Shown in pieces: positions 60,350 through 64,000 of a DNA stretch of 64,000 nucleotides. The first letter of the stretch is position 1; the number at the start of each line of letters is the position of its first letter. The position numbers were made by a program, and so were the translations under genes. The DNA is from Nymphaea colorata. Taxonomy: Eukaryota; Streptophyta; Magnoliopsida; Nymphaeales; Nymphaeaceae. Below the pieces are notes generated by a model, which was given only the letters and a program-made list of their open reading frames with translations, was not told the origin of the DNA and did not search any database. The stretch is from NCBI RefSeq assembly GCF_008831285.2, contig NC_045140.1, positions 7,870,505 through 7,934,504 of the forward strand, written 5' to 3'.

Positions 60350-61970
60350 TTAATGGCATGAAAAATACATCTGAAAATTTAATAAAGTTATTCATAGAAG
60401 TAAATAAAGAAGTTAGTGACCAAAATGTAGTTCAAATAATTACAAATAATGTTATAAACTATAAAACTACGATAAAGTTAAAAGAAAATTAAAGGTCTTC
60501 AACATATTTTTAGACATCTTGTGCAATAACATTATCTAGATTTGATACTTGAAGACATCTACAAGATACATGTAAACAAGCAAACAATAGACAAAACCAA
60601 GATGATAACTGCATTTATATATGGACATGCACTGGTATTGAGTTTGATGAGAAAATTTACAAAAAATAAAGAACTTCAATGACCTGCCGTTACTCAATTT
60701 GCAACTTCTTATCTTACTCTACAAATTACAAAGTATTAAAGCGAACAAAAAACAATGAGAAATGTGTTTGTCTCAACAGTTCTAAAAGAATGATTATTAT
60801 CATAAAAATACAAACAGCAAAAAGGTAGCACAGATTGATACTGAAGACACAAATTTTGGAAAGTTGTTTCATATATGCATAAAAGTTACATTACCTCTAT
60901 TAAAGGTATTGCGAGTAGCTTATTCAAATGAGAACCCAACTACATAGTTTTTATATCATCACATGAGAAAAGCAAAAGAAGAAATTGCCTTCAACGTAGA
61001 CAATGATATAAAAAAGTATGAGAAAAATTAGGAAATCATTGTAACATGTGGGACAATAAAATGCATCATTGTTTGCAACTTCATATCATGTAGGGTACTT
61101 TCGAACTCACACTTTTTTATGCTGATGATAATAACAATGATAAGAAAGTGAAAGCTGGGCTTCTAGAATGCATATAAAGAAATGCGCCCAATGGAGAAGA
61201 ATGATCCAATATTTGGTTGAGGGCCCTTTGTATATTGAGAATATCGATTCAAATGATGAATGGATCGTAGTATTCGTTTATATTCTTTCTTAAATGTATA
61301 TGTTTATTATTTACAACATGCACAATTAATTAATAGGTGCATACAAAATAAAATATCGTCTTAAGCAAAAGAAACTCAATGTTTTAGTTTTTGTAATGTA
61401 TAACATAAAGTCAAACAAAAGACATAAAAGAAGGAAGTTGGTTGAGGGCCCTTTCTATATTGAGAATATCGATTCAAATGATGAATGGATCGTAGAAAAA
61501 AAAATCATATTTTACCTCCTCCTTTGGATGACTATTAGTTGGACTTGACATTCAATATAATTGATGTCAATATTGCTCTAATCGAAGATTTACTTGAATC
61601 TACGAATAAGCGTAAGAAGGATTCATCTTCCATAAGGGTGCACAATGACAAAGGTATGTAAAAGACTTGTAATTTTTTAAATAAAGGTAAATAAATTCTG
61701 TTGATTGGTTACTAAATACATTAATTTTATTGACATTTCTAAATGAAGGTAAAATCAAAGTAGGAGATAAAAAAATGAGAGCGCAGATGATGAAGAAATA
61801 AAAGAAGAAGATGAATTTAATGCATATATAAATTATTCAAATGAAGATCCTTTGTTCACACCTGACGAGGACAACAATAAAGAAAATTGAAAACATTTGA
61901 ATTTTGTTAAAAGTTTAAAATATATTTGTATTAAGGAGATCATTATACTTGAATTACTTTTTTATGGTTA
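60350..61970 (+). pseudogene. hAT (DUF659-type) transposase remnant, right arm of inverted repeat
   Basis: Plus-strand copy of the same family. 60359-60492 reads NTSENLIKLFIEVNKEVSDQ NVVQIITNNVINYK, the DUF659 segment that the left arm lacks. Then LILEDIYK.., ITAFIYGHALVLSLMRKFTK, and a C-terminal part with GPLYIENIDSNDEWIV. Many stops. Confidence 0.75.
61213..61495. repeat. 58-bp direct repeat (61213-61270 and 61438-61495)
   Basis: TTGGTTGAGGGCCCTTT..ATGGATCGTAG occurs twice with one difference, separated by 167 bp of unrelated AT-rich sequence. It covers the hAT C-terminal motif NIDSNDEWIV. Confidence 0.92.
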
Positions 61971-62661
61971 GCTCTCCTTATTTTATTGTCTATGGATGAT
62001 TGAGAAACATTCGAGTTGTCTTGGATTTCTAGTTTCATTATGTATTTGTGAATGTTATATTATATATTATGCATGATTTGGTCTATTTTATATTGATTTT
62101 GCAGAGAAATGATATGTAGAAGATATTTTTAGGGGATAAATTGATCACTAGAGGTTTTTTTTACACATAGAAGGTATTTCTTTGGCCCTATCTGTTTGAG
62201 TTATGTTCAACTTGATTTTGTGAATGTGCATTTTGAACTACGCATAAAAGGTATTGTTTAAAACATGCTGATTTAGGGATTACCCCACAAAAATTTCTTT
62301 TTCTTTTTCACGTAGAAAGTATTATTAAGACAGGTTGGTTTGGCGATTACCCACAACTTTTGCTTTACTTACATGTTCTTTTGCTTTTTTTTTTCACTTT
62401 TCTCATTATTTTTGTGGATATATATACTTGACATTTTCTCTCTTGAAACTTATGCTTTCTTACACTTTGTTTGGCTTTTCCTTGCTTCACAAGCTTGCTA
62501 GGTTTACTTCGTCTCATCATATTAACAACATTGTTCCCACGAAACCCTTCTTGCCAAATGTCTCTCTCTCTCTCTTTTGCTGGCGAAATGCTTCGCCTCT
62601 CTCATTGCTCATCCATTGGAGATGATTTCCTTTGTTGTCACCAAAATAGTCTCTCTCACTA
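61971..62661. other. No gene seen
   Basis: AT-rich; the + frame 62335-62625 is Phe/Leu/Ser-rich without a domain. Confidence 0.4.
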
Positions 62662-62669
62662 GTTCTAAA

Positions 62670-63551
62670 CAGTGTTGTATGTATCGTACGATACGGGGCC
62701 GTATTGTTTTAGATTTACGAAACGATACACCACCTCTATCGCAAACAGGTGGTGTATAGTATGTGTATTGCATGTATCATGCGATACACAGCCTGTATCA
62801 TACGATACAGGGTGATACACTTCATATCGCACAATACATGTCTATTTTGAAAAACATGGGGTTACAACCACTTTTTTCAAACTCATTTTTAAAACTTGCC
62901 TCCCTCTTCATTTCTAAACATATATAATAGTTGAAGAAAGGGAAGATTGTGACAATTTTCAAAAGGAATAATCAGTTTCACCATGAAATCATCAATTTGA
63001 AGGCAGATTTATGCATGGATGATTGATTCTTGTTTAGATAAAGAGGGTTTATATCTTCTACGAAAGATGAAAATGAGAATGAGATTATAAAGATTATGAA
63101 TGAAGCTGTTTTCATTTGTTATTTTCATTAACATTGAACAATGTTGTCTTGTGATGTGATGTATATTGTATGTAAAACCTGGTTTTTGATGTGGTTATGG
63201 ATCTTATGACTTACTTATGAGTTATTATGTAGATCATCTTATAGATTATGTTTCTTGATGTCTTAGTTCATGTTGTGTTGTTATATGATATTAAGACCAC
63301 TTATTATTTATTAATGTTTGTGAAGTAACTTCATACCTATAATAAGCCTGCCATTTTATGTATATCATGATTTTTCATTAAAAAAACATAATTTTTATTT
63401 TTCTTGATTTGTCTGATTTTTCTCCATTTTTTCTATTTTTTTGAATAAAAAATAAATTTACGATACACATACGACACATTACGATACTTTATGATACGGT
63501 ATATCTATTGGCCTGACCGGTACGGCTTACAATATGCCTTTTACAACATTG
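62670..63551. mobile_element. hAT-like MITE with GATAC palindromes
   Basis: 882 bp. Left end CAGTGTTGTATGTATCG; right end, inverted, CAATGTTGTAAAAGG. Flanked by GTTCTAAA (62662-62669) and GTTCTAAG (63552-63559), an 8-bp duplication with one difference. Near both ends are many GTATCGTACGATAC / CGATAC words. No coding content. Confidence 0.75.
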
Positions 63552-63559
63552 GTTCTAAG

Positions 63560-64000
63560 TATTTCTAAATTTCCATTAAAATTGTTTTTTTATTAACATA
63601 TGATAATTTTTAAAAAATACGGAACCTTCAAGTTTATGCTCCGAAGTATATCTAACAATATTTGGTATACTTATCTATAAATATTACATAATTAGCAAAG
63701 CCACCTTTTGATAGAACAAGTGCTAGCTATGTTACACAGGTGTTGGATGCAGGTGCAGCAAGGAGATATACCCACTTGGGAGTATGTTCGCAACAATGAA
63801 ACTGAAATGACGGGCTATTTATATATATAATTGTCAACAAACAATGAAACTAGCAATAATATTGTTCACAAACAAGAAACGTAGCATTTACAATTTATGA
63901 AATATAAATTATGATTTATGCCTTAATTAATGATCTAATAAAAAAACCATTTGTTTCTTGTTGCACCCAAGCGACATCTAAGCCGCAGCCATACCTATAC
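63560..64000. other. No gene seen
   Basis: AT-rich. CTATGTTACACAGGTGTTGG at 63728 resembles the end of another plant MITE family; only suggestive. Confidence 0.35.

Noticed and set aside
1..64000. CRISPR arrays, bacterial operons, riboswitches
   Set aside because: The sequence is plant nuclear DNA; no regularly spaced repeat-spacer structure was seen.

Overview
This is nuclear DNA of a flowering plant. It holds one spliced host gene that is almost complete, the last exons of a second, and more than 45 kb of nested transposable elements. The plant assignment rests on a plant-type Mediator subunit gene with clean GT-AG introns and on plant-type LINE, Ty3/gypsy, Ty1/copia and hAT elements. The species cannot be told from the sequence.

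Layout. (1) 1-7764, minus strand: MED27, Mediator tail subunit, seven exons recognised, running off the left edge close to its C-terminus. (2) 8539-14646: an almost full-length L1-type LINE bounded by a perfect 16-bp target-site duplication, about 0.8 kb upstream of the MED27 start codon; both ORFs are broken. (3) 14.6-20.4 kb: decayed repeats, including a minus-strand copia pol/LTR remnant (16.9-18.4 kb). (4) 20392-38924: a large minus-strand Ty3/gypsy element with about 3.2-kb LTRs, PBS, polypurine tract, chromodomain and a 5-bp duplication (ATGAG). Its 5' LTR is split by a 7.9-kb hAT transposon (hAT-1, about 30703-38637). hAT-1 carries exons of two unrelated host genes: the 3' end of PEX1 (peroxisomal AAA ATPase, with one exon segment present twice) and one exon of a cytokinin-receptor-type histidine kinase. 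(5) 40715-46269: a second hAT (hAT-2) with an exact 8-bp duplication, GC-rich terminal repeats, a transposase broken by a single stop codon, and a host-like exon I cannot name. (6) 46.5-49.0 kb: a plus-strand copia remnant lacking integrase. (7) 50.8-54.05 kb: a minus-strand copia element interrupted by a 973-bp non-autonomous relative of hAT-2. (8) 54.7-55.4 kb: a possible PIF/Harbinger MITE. (9) 56.5-57.5 kb, minus: final exons of an integrin-linked/RAF-like protein kinase. (10) 58.6-62.0 kb: two decayed hAT transposase copies head to head, forming a long imperfect inverted repeat. (11) 62670-63551: a hAT-like MITE.

The most notable object is hAT-1, a transposase-bearing hAT that has picked up exons, introns and a probable 3' UTR of PEX1 plus a histidine-kinase exon, all inside a gypsy LTR. 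hAT-2 shows the same organisation (CT-rich leader, host-like exon, BED-finger transposase with a C-terminal intron), so exon capture may be recurrent among the hATs here. No computation was run; domain and family names come from reading the translations.
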